Part shown: piece by piece, positions 38,004 through 47,170 of the stretch
How the letters are laid out: the number at the start of each line of letters is the position of its first letter
Position numbering within the stretch: position 1 is the first letter of the stretch
Source: an uncultured Treponema sp.
GTDB lineage: Bacteria; Spirochaetota; Spirochaetia; Treponematales; Treponemataceae
Length of the DNA: 64,000 nt
Assembly (NCBI GenBank): GCA_946411505.1
Contig: CAMKEG010000003.1
Coordinates: 62,001 to 126,000 of the forward strand
Direction of reading: 5' to 3'
The notes under the pieces: model-generated
What the model was told of the DNA's origin: nothing
Seen by the model: the letters and a program-made list of their open reading frames with translations, nothing else
Databases searched by the model: none
Made by a program: the position numbers and the translations under genes

Positions 38004-40406
38004 ATGAAGCTTTCGGAAATCCAAACGCCAATTTCCTCTTTGCCCGGAGTGGGGCCGGCGATGCAAAAGCAGTTCGCCAACCTTAATGTTTGGACAATTT
38101 GCGACTTGCTCAATTTTTATCCGCGTTCCTACAAGGACAGGACAAAACGAATTTCTTTAAGCCAGCATGAGACGGCCAAGGAAGTCCACACCGTCGCAAA
38201 AGTTGTGGGCCACGAATGGTTCGGCTACGGCAAGCTGAAGACGCTAAAAATTTTAATCAAGGATTCCACCGCGAGCGCCGAGCTGATTTGCTTTAACCGG
38301 CCCTTTTTGGAAAAGTCATTCCCTGTCGGCTCAATCATCGCCGTCACCGGCGCTTTTTTTGTAAAGTACAACGCCTTGCAGTCTTCGTCTTTTGAGGCGG
38401 AACTGTTGGCGCAGGACGGCGCGCTTGAGGACTTTGAAAACGCGGCTATTCCCGGAAGCGGAATCATTCCAGTTTACAAATTGACAAGCGGCCTTACACA
38501 AAAAAAAATCTGCAAGGTTGTAGCCGCCGCTCTTGGCCAATGCGGGGCCGCGATTGACAACGATTTGTCTGACGCCGTAATCGAGCGTCGCGGTCTAATG
38601 CAAAAGCGCGACGCGATACGCGCCGTCCACCAGCCAAAATCTTTTGACCAGCTGGAAAAGGCGCGGCGGACCTTGATTTACCAAGAACTGTTCGACATGC
38701 AAAAGACCGTCTTGCAAAGGGCTCTGGAACACAAGGGCGCCCTTCCCGCCGCTGATTGCGGCGCGACAATTCTTGACGCGCCGCAAAACGAACGAGTCAA
38801 GGCCTTGAGCGGAGCGAACCTTGATTGCCAGCGCTCGCAAGAGCGCAGTGAAATCATTTCCTCTAGCAAAATTAGCGAAGCGACATGCCGTTCGTATAAT
38901 GAGCAAGCCAAAGATTGCGGCGCTGCAGAAAATGACGAAAAGAAAAAAAACGCCGCGTCCCAAAATTCCTTTTCTCCCCGCCAAGCCGCGCTTTTGGAAC
39001 GCCTTCCGTTCGCGCTTACAAAAGACCAAATGGCCGCGATCGCTCAAATCAACGCCGACATAGACAAGGGCTACGACGAGCGCGCCAAGCTTTTAAAGGC
39101 AAGCGAAAGCGGCGCGGCGGACGGCCTTGCAAGCAAGAAAACGCCTTGGACAATGCAGCGGCTTTTGCAAGGCGACGTAGGCTCCGGAAAAACCTTGGTG
39201 GCCGTCTTCGCCTGCCTGCGCGCGATTGACTGGGGCGGCCAGTGCGCGGTCATGGCGCCGACGGAAATTTTGGCCAAGCAGCACGCGGACACAATAGCGC
39301 GCCTTTTGGAGCCGGTCGGAGTCCGCGCCGCTTTCTTAAGCGGAACGATAAGCGCCGCCGCGCGCTCTCCGCTTTTAAGGGCGCTAAAGGCTGGCGAGAT
39401 AAACATTTTGGTCGGCACCCACGCCTTGTTCAGCAAGACGACTGTTTACAACGACTTGCAGCTTGTCGTCATAGACGAACAGCACCGCTTTGGCGTGACG
39501 CAGCGGCAGTCGATTGTTGAAAAGGGAAGGACTGTCGCGGGCTTTAACGCCGCTCCGCACCTTTTGATGATGAGCGCCACGCCGATTCCCCAAAGCCTCG
39601 CGCTCACAGTTTACGGCGACCTTGACGTTAGCGTCATAAAAAGCCTTCCCTCCAGCCGAAAGCCCATCACGACATACCTTGTTGCGCAGGGCCACGAGGC
39701 CAACGCCTACGCCGCCGTCGCCAAGGAATTGCAAAAAGGCCGGCAGGCGTATTTTGTTTACCCGGCGATTGGCTCAGGCAGTTCTGGCCTTGAAGGCATT
39801 TCTGACTTTGAGACGAGCAGTCTTGGCCTTGACAACGCTTCCGAAGCGGCCGGCTTAAAGTCCGCCACCGCCGCCTTTGAAAAGCTTTCGCGCTCAGTCT
39901 TTCCCGGCTATAAATGCGCTCTTCTTCATTCCCAAATTCCAGAAGATGAGCAGTCAAAAATCTTGAACGACTTTAGGCAAAACAAGATTCAAATCCTCGC
40001 GGCCACGACTGTAGTTGAAGTCGGCGTCGACGTTCCCAACGCCACTTGCATGGTAATCGAGCAAGCCGACCGCTTTGGACTTGCCCAGCTGCACCAGTTG
40101 CGCGGACGCGTGGGCCGCGGCTCGGAACAAAGCTATTGCTTTTTGATTTACAGAAACGGCATCACCCAAAACGGAATCGAGCGCATGAAGATTTTGCGCC
40201 AAAGTACAGACGGCTTTTACATAGCCGAAGAGGACCTAAAGCTCCGCGGCCCCGGTCAAATTACAGGAACCGCCCAGTCCGGCGCCCTGGAATTGGGAAT
40301 CGCCGACCTCGCTCGCGACCGCGACCTGTTGATGCTGGCCCGCCTCGACGCCCGCGCGTCTATTGAACAAGAGTTGCTGGGAAAAACTAATTGTGGTAAA
40401 GAATAA
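38004..40406 (+). CDS. recG: ATP-dependent DNA helicase RecG with lineage-specific insertions
   Basis: An 800-residue RecG, about 110 longer than the usual ~690. It remodels stalled forks and Holliday junctions. The N-terminal wedge/OB domain is at ~60-160 (VHTVAKVVGHEWFGYG, IIAVTGAFFVKYN). Helicase motifs: RLLQGDVGSGKTLVAVFA (Walker A), APTEILAKQHAD, VIDEQHRFGV (DEQH), MSATPIPQSLALTVYGDLD, and later IEQADRFGLAQLHQLRGRVGR. Insertions lie at ~255-330 before the helicase core, ~345-375 before Walker A, and ~588-615. The first contains a family 1 intergenic repeat translated in frame (38831-38877). Start ATG 38004, 3 nt after the yggT stop. Confidence 0.96.
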   Translation: MKLSEIQTPISSLPGVGPAMQKQFANLNVWTICDLLNFYPRSYKDRTKRISLSQHETAKEVHTVAKVVGHEWFGYGKLKTLKILIKDSTASAELICFNRPFLEKSFPVGSIIAVTGAFFVKYNALQSSSFEAELLAQDGALEDFENAAIPGSGIIPVYKLTSGLTQKKICKVVAAALGQCGAAIDNDLSDAVIERRGLMQKRDAIRAVHQPKSFDQLEKARRTLIYQELFDMQKTVLQRALEHKGALPAADCGATILDAPQNERVKALSGANLDCQRSQERSEIISSSKISEATCRSYNEQAKDCGAAENDEKKKNAASQNSFSPRQAALLERLPFALTKDQMAAIAQINADIDKGYDERAKLLKASESGAADGLASKKTPWTMQRLLQGDVGSGKTLVAVFACLRAIDWGGQCAVMAPTEILAKQHADTIARLLEPVGVRAAFLSGTISAAARSPLLRALKAGEINILVGTHALFSKTTVYNDLQLVVIDEQHRFGVTQRQSIVEKGRTVAGFNAAPHLLMMSATPIPQSLALTVYGDLDVSVIKSLPSSRKPITTYLVAQGHEANAYAAVAKELQKGRQAYFVYPAIGSGSSGLEGISDFETSSLGLDNASEAAGLKSATAAFEKLSRSVFPGYKCALLHSQIPEDEQSKILNDFRQNKIQILAATTVVEVGVDVPNATCMVIEQADRFGLAQLHQLRGRVGRGSEQSYCFLIYRNGITQNGIERMKILRQSTDGFYIAEEDLKLRGPGQITGTAQSGALELGIADLARDRDLLMLARLDARASIEQELLGKTNCGKE
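38831..38877 (+). repeat. Family 1 hairpin repeat, copy C, inside recG
   Basis: GCGCTC-GCAA-GAGCGC (38831-38846) is identical to the intergenic copies A and B, followed by AGTGAAATCATTTCCTCT and AGCAAAATTAGCG. It is read in the recG frame as QRSQERSEIISSSKISE, within a non-conserved insertion of ~75 residues. Confidence 0.85.
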
Positions 40407-40439
40407 AAAAGCGGACCCGCCTTTGGGGTCCGCTTTTTT
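40405..40439 (+). terminator. Bidirectional terminator between recG and the HD gene
   Basis: AAAAAAGCGGACC (40405-40417) and GGTCCGCTTTTTT (40427-40439) form a 13-bp stem with a 9-nt loop. The A and T tracts make it work in both directions for the convergent genes. Confidence 0.93.
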
Positions 40440-40441
40440 GT

Positions 40442-41038
40442 TCACTTAATATACCCGGAATCTTCCAAGTACTTGCGCCTCGTCATCACAAGGCTGATGA
40501 GTTCCTGATACATGTTGTAGTCGATTTCAAGCGCGATGGGAAAGATGAAAAATTCCGTCTCGTCGCAATAGCGCTCGATGAACTTGGGGTCGGTCACGTA
40601 GCCCAAGCTTATCATGTTTGAAATGCGGTCGGCGGTTTTAAGGATTTTGGCCTTTTGGCTTCCTTCGTTTATGATGCGGCGTAAAAAGGCGGGCTTGTCC
40701 TCGTCCTTTCGGCGGGTAACTTCAAGCACAAGGCGGTAAACGTCCTCGCCCTCTTCGTCAACGTTGATTATGCTGTTGGTGTCAAAGCCCGGAATGTCTT
40801 CCACAACGTCGTGAATGCAGGAGGCCTTTAGGAGCACGCTGTCGATGTAGCCGTAGTCGATTAAAATCGTCATCGTGTCCAGCTGGTGGCGGAACATGTT
40901 TCCGCCCGCGCGGCGCTGCTTTCCGATAAGGGCGGTGGCAAGCTGCATGTAGGGGGCGAGGTAAATGTCCCGAAGCGTAAGCATGGCCTTTTGCTCCATC
41001 GCGCCGCTTCTGTTCACTTGCATTTCATACTTAGACAT
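40442..41038 (-). CDS. HD-domain phosphohydrolase, (p)ppGpp-hydrolase-like
   Basis: A 198-residue HD-fold protein. MFRHQLDTMTILIDYGYIDS supplies the first His, LLKASCIHDVVEDIPGFD the HD pair plus ED, and AKILKTADRISNMISLG the final Asp. The HDVVED form and the overall order match the hydrolase half of RelA/SpoT and small alarmone hydrolases, but the synthetase, TGS and ACT domains are absent. Hydrolysis of (p)ppGpp or another nucleotide is inferred. It is divergent in content from recG but directly upstream of valS's end: the gene lies 27 nt downstream of valS on the same strand, so cotranscription with valS is possible. Confidence 0.83.
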   Translation of the reverse strand: MSKYEMQVNRSGAMEQKAMLTLRDIYLAPYMQLATALIGKQRRAGGNMFRHQLDTMTILIDYGYIDSVLLKASCIHDVVEDIPGFDTNSIINVDEEGEDVYRLVLEVTRRKDEDKPAFLRRIINEGSQKAKILKTADRISNMISLGYVTDPKFIERYCDETEFFIFPIALEIDYNMYQELISLVMTRRKYLEDSGYIK

Positions 41039-41065
41039 TCGCCGCCTCCTTTTGACCTTCGCGCC

Positions 41066-43822
41066 TTAAAGGCTTTGCAAGTAAGACTTAAGCTTTTCGA
41101 TGCGGCTTTGCGCCTCGGCCAGCTTTTTCTTTTCTTCCTCGACCAATTCCGCGGGGGCGTGCTGGGCAAAGTTTCCGCCAAGCTTTCGCTCCGAGTTTTG
41201 CGCGTATTTTGTCTGCGTCTCTATTTCCTTGTTGAACTTGGCCTTGAGCGCCTCGATGTTTACGCTTTCGTCAACGATAAGGAAAGCCTCAAAGCCGCTT
41301 CCAACCGTTCCAATCGCGCGCGCGGGCTTTGCTTCCACAAAGTCAACGCTCTTCATGCCGGCGAGCAATTCAATCATGTCGGTCTTTTCTTTGCAGACTT
41401 CGGCGGCGCTTCCCTTTTGGACAAGAATCGCCATGTTCAGTTTTGCCGCCGGGTCAAGGCCGCATTCAGCGCGCAGCGCGCGGGTCTTTCCTATCAAGTC
41501 TTTTAGCGCGTCAAAGCGCTCTTCGATCGCCGCGTTCTTTCTGTTTTCGTTTGGCTCGGGGTAGGGCGCGTCGATGAGCATTCCCTTGTATTCGCTGTTG
41601 GAAGAAATCTTTTGCGCGCCCGCCTTTGCGCGGTTGGCCGCGATTTCTTCAAGCGGAAGCTTTGAGTAAATTTCCTCCGTCACAAAAGGAAGGAAGGGGT
41701 GGAGCAGGCGCAAGTTTTCTTCCAAGTTGTTCATCAAAACGCTGGCCTGCCTGTCCTTTTCGCGCTCGTCGCCGTTCTTAAAGTTAAGCTTTGTCGCCTC
41801 CACATACCAGTCGCAGAACTCGTTCCAGAAGTATTCCATAAGCGCGCTGGCCGCGTCGTTGTAGCGGTAGCCTTCAAGCGCCGCGCGCGAAAGTCGGGCC
41901 GCGTTGTCCAAGCGCGCGTAAATCCACTTGTCAAGCTCTGTCAAATCCGCGTCGGTCACGGGAATCAAATTGCGGCCTTCCAAGTTTCCCAAAAGGTAGC
42001 GGCTTGCGTTCCAAACCTTGTTGCAAAAGCGGCTTCCAAGCTTAAAGGAATCCTTGTCAATCAAAATGTCCTGGCCTTGCGCGCACATAAAGCCCAAAGT
42101 GAACTTTAGCGCGTCGGCTCCGTACATGTCGATTATTTCAAGCGGATCCATTCCGTTTCCCAAAGACTTTGACATCTTGCGGCCCTGCTTGTCGCGAACC
42201 AAGCCGTGAATGTAAATGTCGTGGAAGGGCGCCTTTCCGGTGAACTCAAGGCCGGCCATAATCATTCGGCTTACCCAGAAGAAAATGATGTCGTAGGCGG
42301 TGACGAGCGCGGTCGTAGGATAGAAAGTTTCAAGGTCGGCTGTTTTTTCCGGCCAGCCCAGCGTGCTGAAGGGCCAAAGCCAAGAAGAAAACCATGTGTC
42401 CAAAACATCTTCGTCCTGCTTAAGCTCGCTTTCGCCCGCGCCGCACTTGGGGCAGGCCTTTGGCTCTTCGCGGCTAACGATGACTTCGCCGCACTTTTGG
42501 CAGTACCAGGCCGGAATGCGGTGGCCCCACCAAATCTGGCGGCTCACGCACCAGTCGCGGATGTTTTCCATCCAGCGCGCGTATGTGTTTTCCCACTTTT
42601 GCGGGAAGAACTGAATGTCTCCGTTTTTCCAAGCGGCGAGCGCCTTGTCGGCCATCGGCTTCATTTTTACAAACCACTGGTCGCTCAAATACGGCTCGAC
42701 GATTGTCTTGCAGCGGTAGCAGTGGCCCACCGAGTGGACCATCTTTTCTTCGCCCTTGAACAAGCCCGCTTCGGTCAAGTCTTCGATTACCAATTTGCGC
42801 GCCGCTTCGGGCTTAAGGCCCTGGTATTTTTGCGGAACGTTTTCGTTGAGCCGTCCGTCGGGCGTGAGCAAGTTGACCACTTCCAAATTGTGGCGCTTTC
42901 CGACTTCCCAGTCGTTGGGGTCATGGGCCGGAGTGATTTTTACCATTCCGGTTCCAAACTCTTTGTCAACGTATTCATCGGCGATAATCGGAATTTCTTT
43001 TCCTGTAATCGGAAGCTTAAGCTTTTTTCCTACAAGCGCTGTGTATCGCTCGTCGGTGGGGTTCACGGCCACGGCGGTGTCGCCAAAGAAAGTTTCGGGG
43101 CGGGTTGTGGCCACCTCGATTTTTCCGCTTCCGTCGGCGTACTCGTAGTAGATGTGGTACATCGCGCCCTGCGTGTCCTCGTGGTCAACTTCGTCGTCGG
43201 CCAAGGCGGTTCCGCAGCGGGGGCACCAGTTGACCAAGCGCTTTCCGCGATACATAAGGCCGCGCTCGTAAAGGGTGACAAAAACGTCGCGCACGGCCTT
43301 GCTCAATCCTTCGTCGTAGGTAAAGCGCTCGCGCTCCCAGTCGGTTGAGTTTCCAAGCTTTCTTTGCTGCTTTACGATTATGTCGTGGTGCTCTTCCTTT
43401 ACTTTCCAAGTGCGCTCCAAAAAGGCCTCGCGTCCAAGGTCGTTGCGCGTTTTTCCTTCTTTTTTAAGCTGGCGCTCCACAACGTTTTGCGTCGCGATTC
43501 CGGCGTGGTCGGTTCCGGTAAGCCAAAGGGTGTTGTCGCCCTTCATGCGGTGGTAGCGCACGACGATGTCCTGCAAAGTGTTGTTAAGGCCGTGGCCCAT
43601 GTGCAAGACGCCGGTGACGTTGGGCGGCGGAATCACCACGGAATAAAGGGCCGGCTTTTTTTTGCCGTCTTTGCAGGCCGCGCATTTGCATTCCCATTCG
43701 GCGTGGACGGGGCTGGCCTGGTCGGAGGCCGGCTTAAAGCAGCCCTTGCTTTCCCAGTCCTTGTATATTCTGTCTTCAAAATCTTTTGGATTGTAGGCTT
43801 TTTCTAGTTCTATCGCTTTCAT
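41066..43822 (-). CDS. valS: Valyl-tRNA synthetase
   Basis: A 918-residue class I synthetase charging tRNA-Val. PPPNVTGVLHMGHGLNNTLQ contains the HIGH-type motif (HMGH), and QGRKMSKSLGNGMDPL the KMSKS loop. The editing domain lies between (TTRPETFFGDTAVAVNPTD). A zinc-like Cys set is present (CQKCGEVIV, CPKCGAG). The C-terminal ~65 residues are the ValS-specific coiled coil (ALKAKFNKEIETQTKYAQN). The promoter TAGCAA-17-TATAAT ends only 8 nt before the ATG, so the transcript is probably leaderless, and its -35 comes from a family 1 repeat. A tRNA-Val gene lies 31 kb away in the window. Confidence 0.97.
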   Translation of the reverse strand: MKAIELEKAYNPKDFEDRIYKDWESKGCFKPASDQASPVHAEWECKCAACKDGKKKPALYSVVIPPPNVTGVLHMGHGLNNTLQDIVVRYHRMKGDNTLWLTGTDHAGIATQNVVERQLKKEGKTRNDLGREAFLERTWKVKEEHHDIIVKQQRKLGNSTDWERERFTYDEGLSKAVRDVFVTLYERGLMYRGKRLVNWCPRCGTALADDEVDHEDTQGAMYHIYYEYADGSGKIEVATTRPETFFGDTAVAVNPTDERYTALVGKKLKLPITGKEIPIIADEYVDKEFGTGMVKITPAHDPNDWEVGKRHNLEVVNLLTPDGRLNENVPQKYQGLKPEAARKLVIEDLTEAGLFKGEEKMVHSVGHCYRCKTIVEPYLSDQWFVKMKPMADKALAAWKNGDIQFFPQKWENTYARWMENIRDWCVSRQIWWGHRIPAWYCQKCGEVIVSREEPKACPKCGAGESELKQDEDVLDTWFSSWLWPFSTLGWPEKTADLETFYPTTALVTAYDIIFFWVSRMIMAGLEFTGKAPFHDIYIHGLVRDKQGRKMSKSLGNGMDPLEIIDMYGADALKFTLGFMCAQGQDILIDKDSFKLGSRFCNKVWNASRYLLGNLEGRNLIPVTDADLTELDKWIYARLDNAARLSRAALEGYRYNDAASALMEYFWNEFCDWYVEATKLNFKNGDEREKDRQASVLMNNLEENLRLLHPFLPFVTEEIYSKLPLEEIAANRAKAGAQKISSNSEYKGMLIDAPYPEPNENRKNAAIEERFDALKDLIGKTRALRAECGLDPAAKLNMAILVQKGSAAEVCKEKTDMIELLAGMKSVDFVEAKPARAIGTVGSGFEAFLIVDESVNIEALKAKFNKEIETQTKYAQNSERKLGGNFAQHAPAELVEEEKKKLAEAQSRIEKLKSYLQSL

Positions 43823-43830
43823 AGAGCGCT

Positions 43831-43859
43831 ATTATAATGAATTTCGCGCTCTTTTGCTA
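43831..43859 (-). promoter_or_regulatory. valS promoter with repeat-derived -35 and leaderless spacing
   Basis: Minus strand TAGCAA (43859-43854), 17-bp spacer, TATAAT (43836-43831), then 8 nt (AGCGCTCT) to the ATG at 43822. Confidence 0.75.
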
Positions 43860-43891
43860 GTGGTAATGTTTATGTGTCCGCTTGCGCGGCC
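43851..43891 (-). repeat. Family 1 hairpin repeat, copy F
   Basis: Minus strand GGCCGC-GCAA-GCGGAC (43891-43876; four inner base pairs plus an outer one, GCAA loop) followed by ACATAAACATTACCA and CTAGCAAAAG. It starts 1 nt after the stop of the upstream nuclease/transposase-like gene and provides the -35 of valS. Confidence 0.78.
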
Positions 43892-43892
43892 G

Positions 43893-44708
43893 TTAGTTTT
43901 CAGGGGCGGCGACAATCTCTTTTACTTGTTCAATGGACATGTTAAGGGATTTTGCGATAATGTCGATGGAAACGCCGTTGCCGTAAAAGCTTCGCGCGTC
44001 TTCTTTTGCTTTTTCCTGCGCGCCTTTTCTTTCTCCGATTTTCATCATATCCCTGTCATGCAAATTCATGGCTAAGTATTCCCTCCTGTATTTTTCAGTT
44101 TGCCGGGCTTTGACCACAAAGTCTTCCAATTGTTTTGCGAATGGATCCTCGCCGGGCTCATTGGTCTGGATAAAGCGCAGCAGGGCGCGAATTTTTGGGT
44201 CCTTTGCCTGTCCGTACGCGCTTGCATTATACACAACTTTAAGGCATTTGTCATCTAAATTCACAGAAGAATTTTCGGCGCAAATATTTCGGAACGTGTA
44301 TCTGTAAAGACCGCGCGGCCGTCCGTTTTTATCCTTGAATGGGTCGAATTTGCAGATGAACAAAATATAGCTGTCTTTTAGTTCGGAATAGTCTTCGCCC
44401 TTCATAAGGCTGTCAATGTCCACCATAGATTGATAGTAGCGCGACCTTTTGCCCAACGCGTCCATCTCGTAGGTTTGCAGCTCCACGTCGATTATTTTGT
44501 CCACGTCCTTTAGATAAACGTCCAGCCGCACGCCTTTTGTGGTGTAGTAGGGGGCGATTTTTTTTTCGAGCTTTGGATACTTCACGTCCTTGACGCGCAC
44601 GCCTAAAAGCCGCTCCACCAACTCCGCGCTGGCTTCTGGGTTTTTCATGACGGCTTGAAACATTCCGTCATCCGCAAAGTTAAGTTGCTCAAAAGGTTTT
44701 CTTGCCAT
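43893..44708 (-). CDS. Rpn-type PD-(D/E)XK nuclease / putative transposase, copy 1
   Basis: A 271-residue protein of the Rpn/PDDEXK transposase-like family. It starts with the family signature FADDGMFQAVMKNPEASAELVERLLG. LDVYLKDVDKIIDVELQTYE gives D and E-x-Q, the usual Rpn variant of the PD-(D/E)XK site, and RYYQSMVDIDSL follows. Rpn proteins promote RecA-independent recombination; in host-associated bacteria they occur in many diverging copies. The C-terminus (ISIDIIAKSLNMSIEQVKEIV) resembles a small HTH. Copy 2 is at 46349-47170 on the same strand, with similar upstream sequence. No terminal inverted repeats were found, so it is not a mobile element by itself. Confidence 0.88.
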   Translation of the reverse strand: MARKPFEQLNFADDGMFQAVMKNPEASAELVERLLGVRVKDVKYPKLEKKIAPYYTTKGVRLDVYLKDVDKIIDVELQTYEMDALGKRSRYYQSMVDIDSLMKGEDYSELKDSYILFICKFDPFKDKNGRPRGLYRYTFRNICAENSSVNLDDKCLKVVYNASAYGQAKDPKIRALLRFIQTNEPGEDPFAKQLEDFVVKARQTEKYRREYLAMNLHDRDMMKIGERKGAQEKAKEDARSFYGNGVSIDIIAKSLNMSIEQVKEIVAAPEN

Positions 44709-44872
44709 AAAAAGCTCCTTATAGTTTTGTTTGCTATAAGATATGAATTTTATTTAAAAATTTAGCGATTTTTCTGAAAAATCGTAATAAATTTTTGCGC
44801 TTTTTTTGGCTTTACGCTATACACTTGTTTTTTTTTCTTCGCGGCGGTGTCACTTTATAATTTTTTTTCAAT

Positions 44873-44899
44873 AAAAAAAGCCGCCCCTTTTGGAGCGGC
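44873..44899 (-). terminator. Terminator of the lipoprotein gene
   Basis: Minus strand GCCGCTCC (44899-44892), AAAA loop, GGGGCGGC (44887-44880), then T7 (complement of 44873-44879). Confidence 0.9.
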
Positions 44900-44932
44900 C
44901 TTAAGGCTGCCGGAACTAGGCCGGCAAGGATT

Positions 44933-46207
44933 TTAGTAGTAGATGTACTCGTGGACTACGTTGCCTTCTTCGTAGAAGATTTTGTCAGTCACGCCGTCCG
45001 CGTCAAGCGTGTTGGCAACGTTCCAGTCGCCTACGTAGTCGTAGCGAGTGTTGGTGCCGCTGTCTGTCTGGCCGGAACGCAACTGCGTGTTGCAAGTGTA
45101 GTAGCTTGCGACAGGCTTTGTTCCGTAGGGGGCGAAGCCGTAAACCAAAACGCCGCCCTTGAGGTTTGTATCATTGTCGCCGCTTTTTATGTGAGTCCAT
45201 TTGGTGTAATTTGGAATATATCCGTTAGCCCCTGTTTTTGTGTTGGTTTCGCCGCCTTTTCCCATCTCAGTGCCTGGAGCAAAACGTGTGTGCCAGCTTT
45301 GTTTAAATATGCTGGGCTTAAACTCTTGGGCGGTCTCAGATGTGTCGCCGACTGTGTAGCTGATTTTTCCGATGCGGACTGTGTAAACGCCTTTTTCAAG
45401 TTGCTTTACGTCAACGCCGATTACGACTGTACCGGCCGTTGAGTCGTAAACATAGTCAGTGACGGATGAAAGATTTTTTTTGCAAGTGGCTTCGGCGGAT
45501 GGTTCGTACAAGTCTCCGTACCATGTTCCAACTGTCTTAAGAGTGTAATCTGCAGTGTCGCTTTTTGTGGTTGTTGAGGTGTTTTTTGTATTAACTTCCT
45601 GAGTGTAGTTGTTTCCAAGCGCGCTGGCAGCTGCATGGCCAGAATAGATTCCAGACTTTGTCTTTTTTACTCCGCTGTAGCGCTCAAAGTAGCAAGTCAC
45701 TCCGCTAAACGCTCCGTTTGAGCCTCCAAACACCGGCTTGAATGACAAGAAGAAAAAGTCATATGTGTCGTTTTCATATTTGTTAAAGTCAAACAACATT
45801 CCCGCTCCTGCGATTCTGTTTGATGTGGAATTCCTCCAAGTTCCTTCCTTTAGGTCGAGGACGATGTTCGTGCGGAAGCCTTCCGTGTTGTTAAAGCCGC
45901 CTGTGATTTCATTAAAGGCGCGCTTTCCTGTCTTTGAAAGCTTAAGCTTTTCATCTCCTGTGCTTGCGTCATCGGCGATGATTGTTTCTGTGGTATCGAG
46001 GTTTGAGTCGATGAGAGCCTTGTCGCCAACCTTGATTTTGTCGCCGGTGGCGTCAACCGTCAGCTTAAGGGCGTATTTTGTTGGCACTCCAGAAGCGGAG
46101 TCCGCGCCTGTGATGAGAGCGTCTCCTGAGCTGTCTTTGCAGCTTGCGAATGCCAGCAAGGCCGCGCCCAAAATTCCGAGCGCCGCGATTGTCTTTGTCA
46201 TTTTCAT
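44933..46207 (-). CDS. Lipoprotein of unknown function
   Basis: A 424-residue lipoprotein. MKMTKTIAALGILGAALLAF and ASCKDSSG give a type II signal peptide with the lipidated Cys near residue 23. The rest is rich in Ser/Thr/Gly/Asp and aromatic residues and looks all-beta (KTVGTWYGDLYEPSAEATCK, VYTVRIGKISYTVGD, GVLVYGFAPYGTKPVASYYT). It may be an outer-membrane or periplasmic binding protein; no family recognised. ATG 46207 follows GGAGG; an in-frame start 20 codons upstream has no ribosome site. It lies between the two Rpn-type paralogues and ends with a strong terminator. Confidence 0.8.
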   Translation of the reverse strand: MKMTKTIAALGILGAALLAFASCKDSSGDALITGADSASGVPTKYALKLTVDATGDKIKVGDKALIDSNLDTTETIIADDASTGDEKLKLSKTGKRAFNEITGGFNNTEGFRTNIVLDLKEGTWRNSTSNRIAGAGMLFDFNKYENDTYDFFFLSFKPVFGGSNGAFSGVTCYFERYSGVKKTKSGIYSGHAAASALGNNYTQEVNTKNTSTTTKSDTADYTLKTVGTWYGDLYEPSAEATCKKNLSSVTDYVYDSTAGTVVIGVDVKQLEKGVYTVRIGKISYTVGDTSETAQEFKPSIFKQSWHTRFAPGTEMGKGGETNTKTGANGYIPNYTKWTHIKSGDNDTNLKGGVLVYGFAPYGTKPVASYYTCNTQLRSGQTDSGTNTRYDYVGDWNVANTLDADGVTDKIFYEEGNVVHEYIYY

Positions 46208-46348
46208 TGTTTTTCCTCCGAAAGAAAAATTTAGGAAGAATTTAGCGCCAAGCCCCCAAAAAGTCAAGCGCGGCGGATTTTTGCTTGTCCGTGATTAGAC
46301 TGATCTTGCGGACTAGCCGTTTTTGATAAAGCGCAAGAGCGAGCGGAC

Positions 46349-47170
46349 TTAAAGTTTTTCAACTTCCTCGACGCTAAGGCCGACGCACTTTGCTATTATG
46401 TTAATGTCAACGCCAGCGGCTTTAAAGCTTCGCGCGTTTTCAATGGCGTTTTGCCGCGCGCCTTCCTCGCGGCCTTCGGCAAGGCCTTCTTCTTTTGCCT
46501 CGGTCATAATGTCAAAATCGTGCAAATTCATATTGGCAAACTCCTTTCTGAACTTCTCGTTTTCCTTGACTTTTGCCACGAACTCGGAAAGGCGCTTGGA
46601 AAAGTCGTCCTCGCCCGGCTCGTCGGTCTGGATGAATCGCAAGAGCGCGCGGACTTTTGGATCTTCCACGCTCTCGTACGCATTTGCATTGTATACCACT
46701 TTTACGGTTTTGTCATCCAAATTCACGGAGTTTTCTTCGACGCAAATGTTTTGGAATGTGTAGCGTGGAAGTCCGAAGCCGCGTTTGCTGTCGTCGTGGA
46801 AGGGATCGAACTTGCAGATGAAAAGAATGTAGCTTTCCCTTAGCTTTGTGTAGGGCTGGCCTTTCATAAGGCAGTCGCAGTCAACCATGCTTTGGTAGTA
46901 ACGCATTCGCTTGCCCAAGGCTTTTTGCGGGTAGGACTGCAGCTCCACGTCAATCGCCCTGTCCTCGTCCTTTAGATAAACGTCAAGACGCACGCCCTTG
47001 CTGGTGTAGTAGGGAGCGATCGCCTTTTCCAATTCCGGGTACTCAACTTGCTTGACGCGGACGCCAAGCAGGCGCTCCACCAGTTCCGCCGAAAGCTCAG
47101 GGTTTTTCATCACCGCTTGAAACATTCCGTCGTCGGCAAATGTGAGCTCGTCAAAAGATTTTCGTTTCAT
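46349..47170 (-). CDS. Rpn-type PD-(D/E)XK nuclease / putative transposase, copy 2
   Basis: A 273-residue paralogue of 43893-44708, sharing FADDGMFQAVMKNP, SAELVERLLGVRVK, APYYTSKGVRLDVYLKD, DVELQSY and YILFICKFDPF. The D and E-x-Q residues of the active site are kept. The tail AKEEGLAEGREEGARQNAIENA is the Gly/Glu-rich linker common to this family, followed by a short HTH-like end (INIIAKCVGLSVEEVEKL). ATG 47170 follows GAGGAG. The two copies differ throughout, so the duplication is old or each arrived separately. An AT-rich leader with ATTAGCGGTTTTTGCTG resembles that of copy 1. Confidence 0.88.
   Translation of the reverse strand: MKRKSFDELTFADDGMFQAVMKNPELSAELVERLLGVRVKQVEYPELEKAIAPYYTSKGVRLDVYLKDEDRAIDVELQSYPQKALGKRMRYYQSMVDCDCLMKGQPYTKLRESYILFICKFDPFHDDSKRGFGLPRYTFQNICVEENSVNLDDKTVKVVYNANAYESVEDPKVRALLRFIQTDEPGEDDFSKRLSEFVAKVKENEKFRKEFANMNLHDFDIMTEAKEEGLAEGREEGARQNAIENARSFKAAGVDINIIAKCVGLSVEEVEKL

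Noticed and set aside
42206..43348. 380-codon plus-strand frame inside valS
   Set aside because: valS motifs cover this stretch; the opposing frame is a by-product of codon bias.
43893..47170. Composite transposon
   Set aside because: The two Rpn-type genes are in direct orientation, but no terminal inverted repeats or target duplications could be found.
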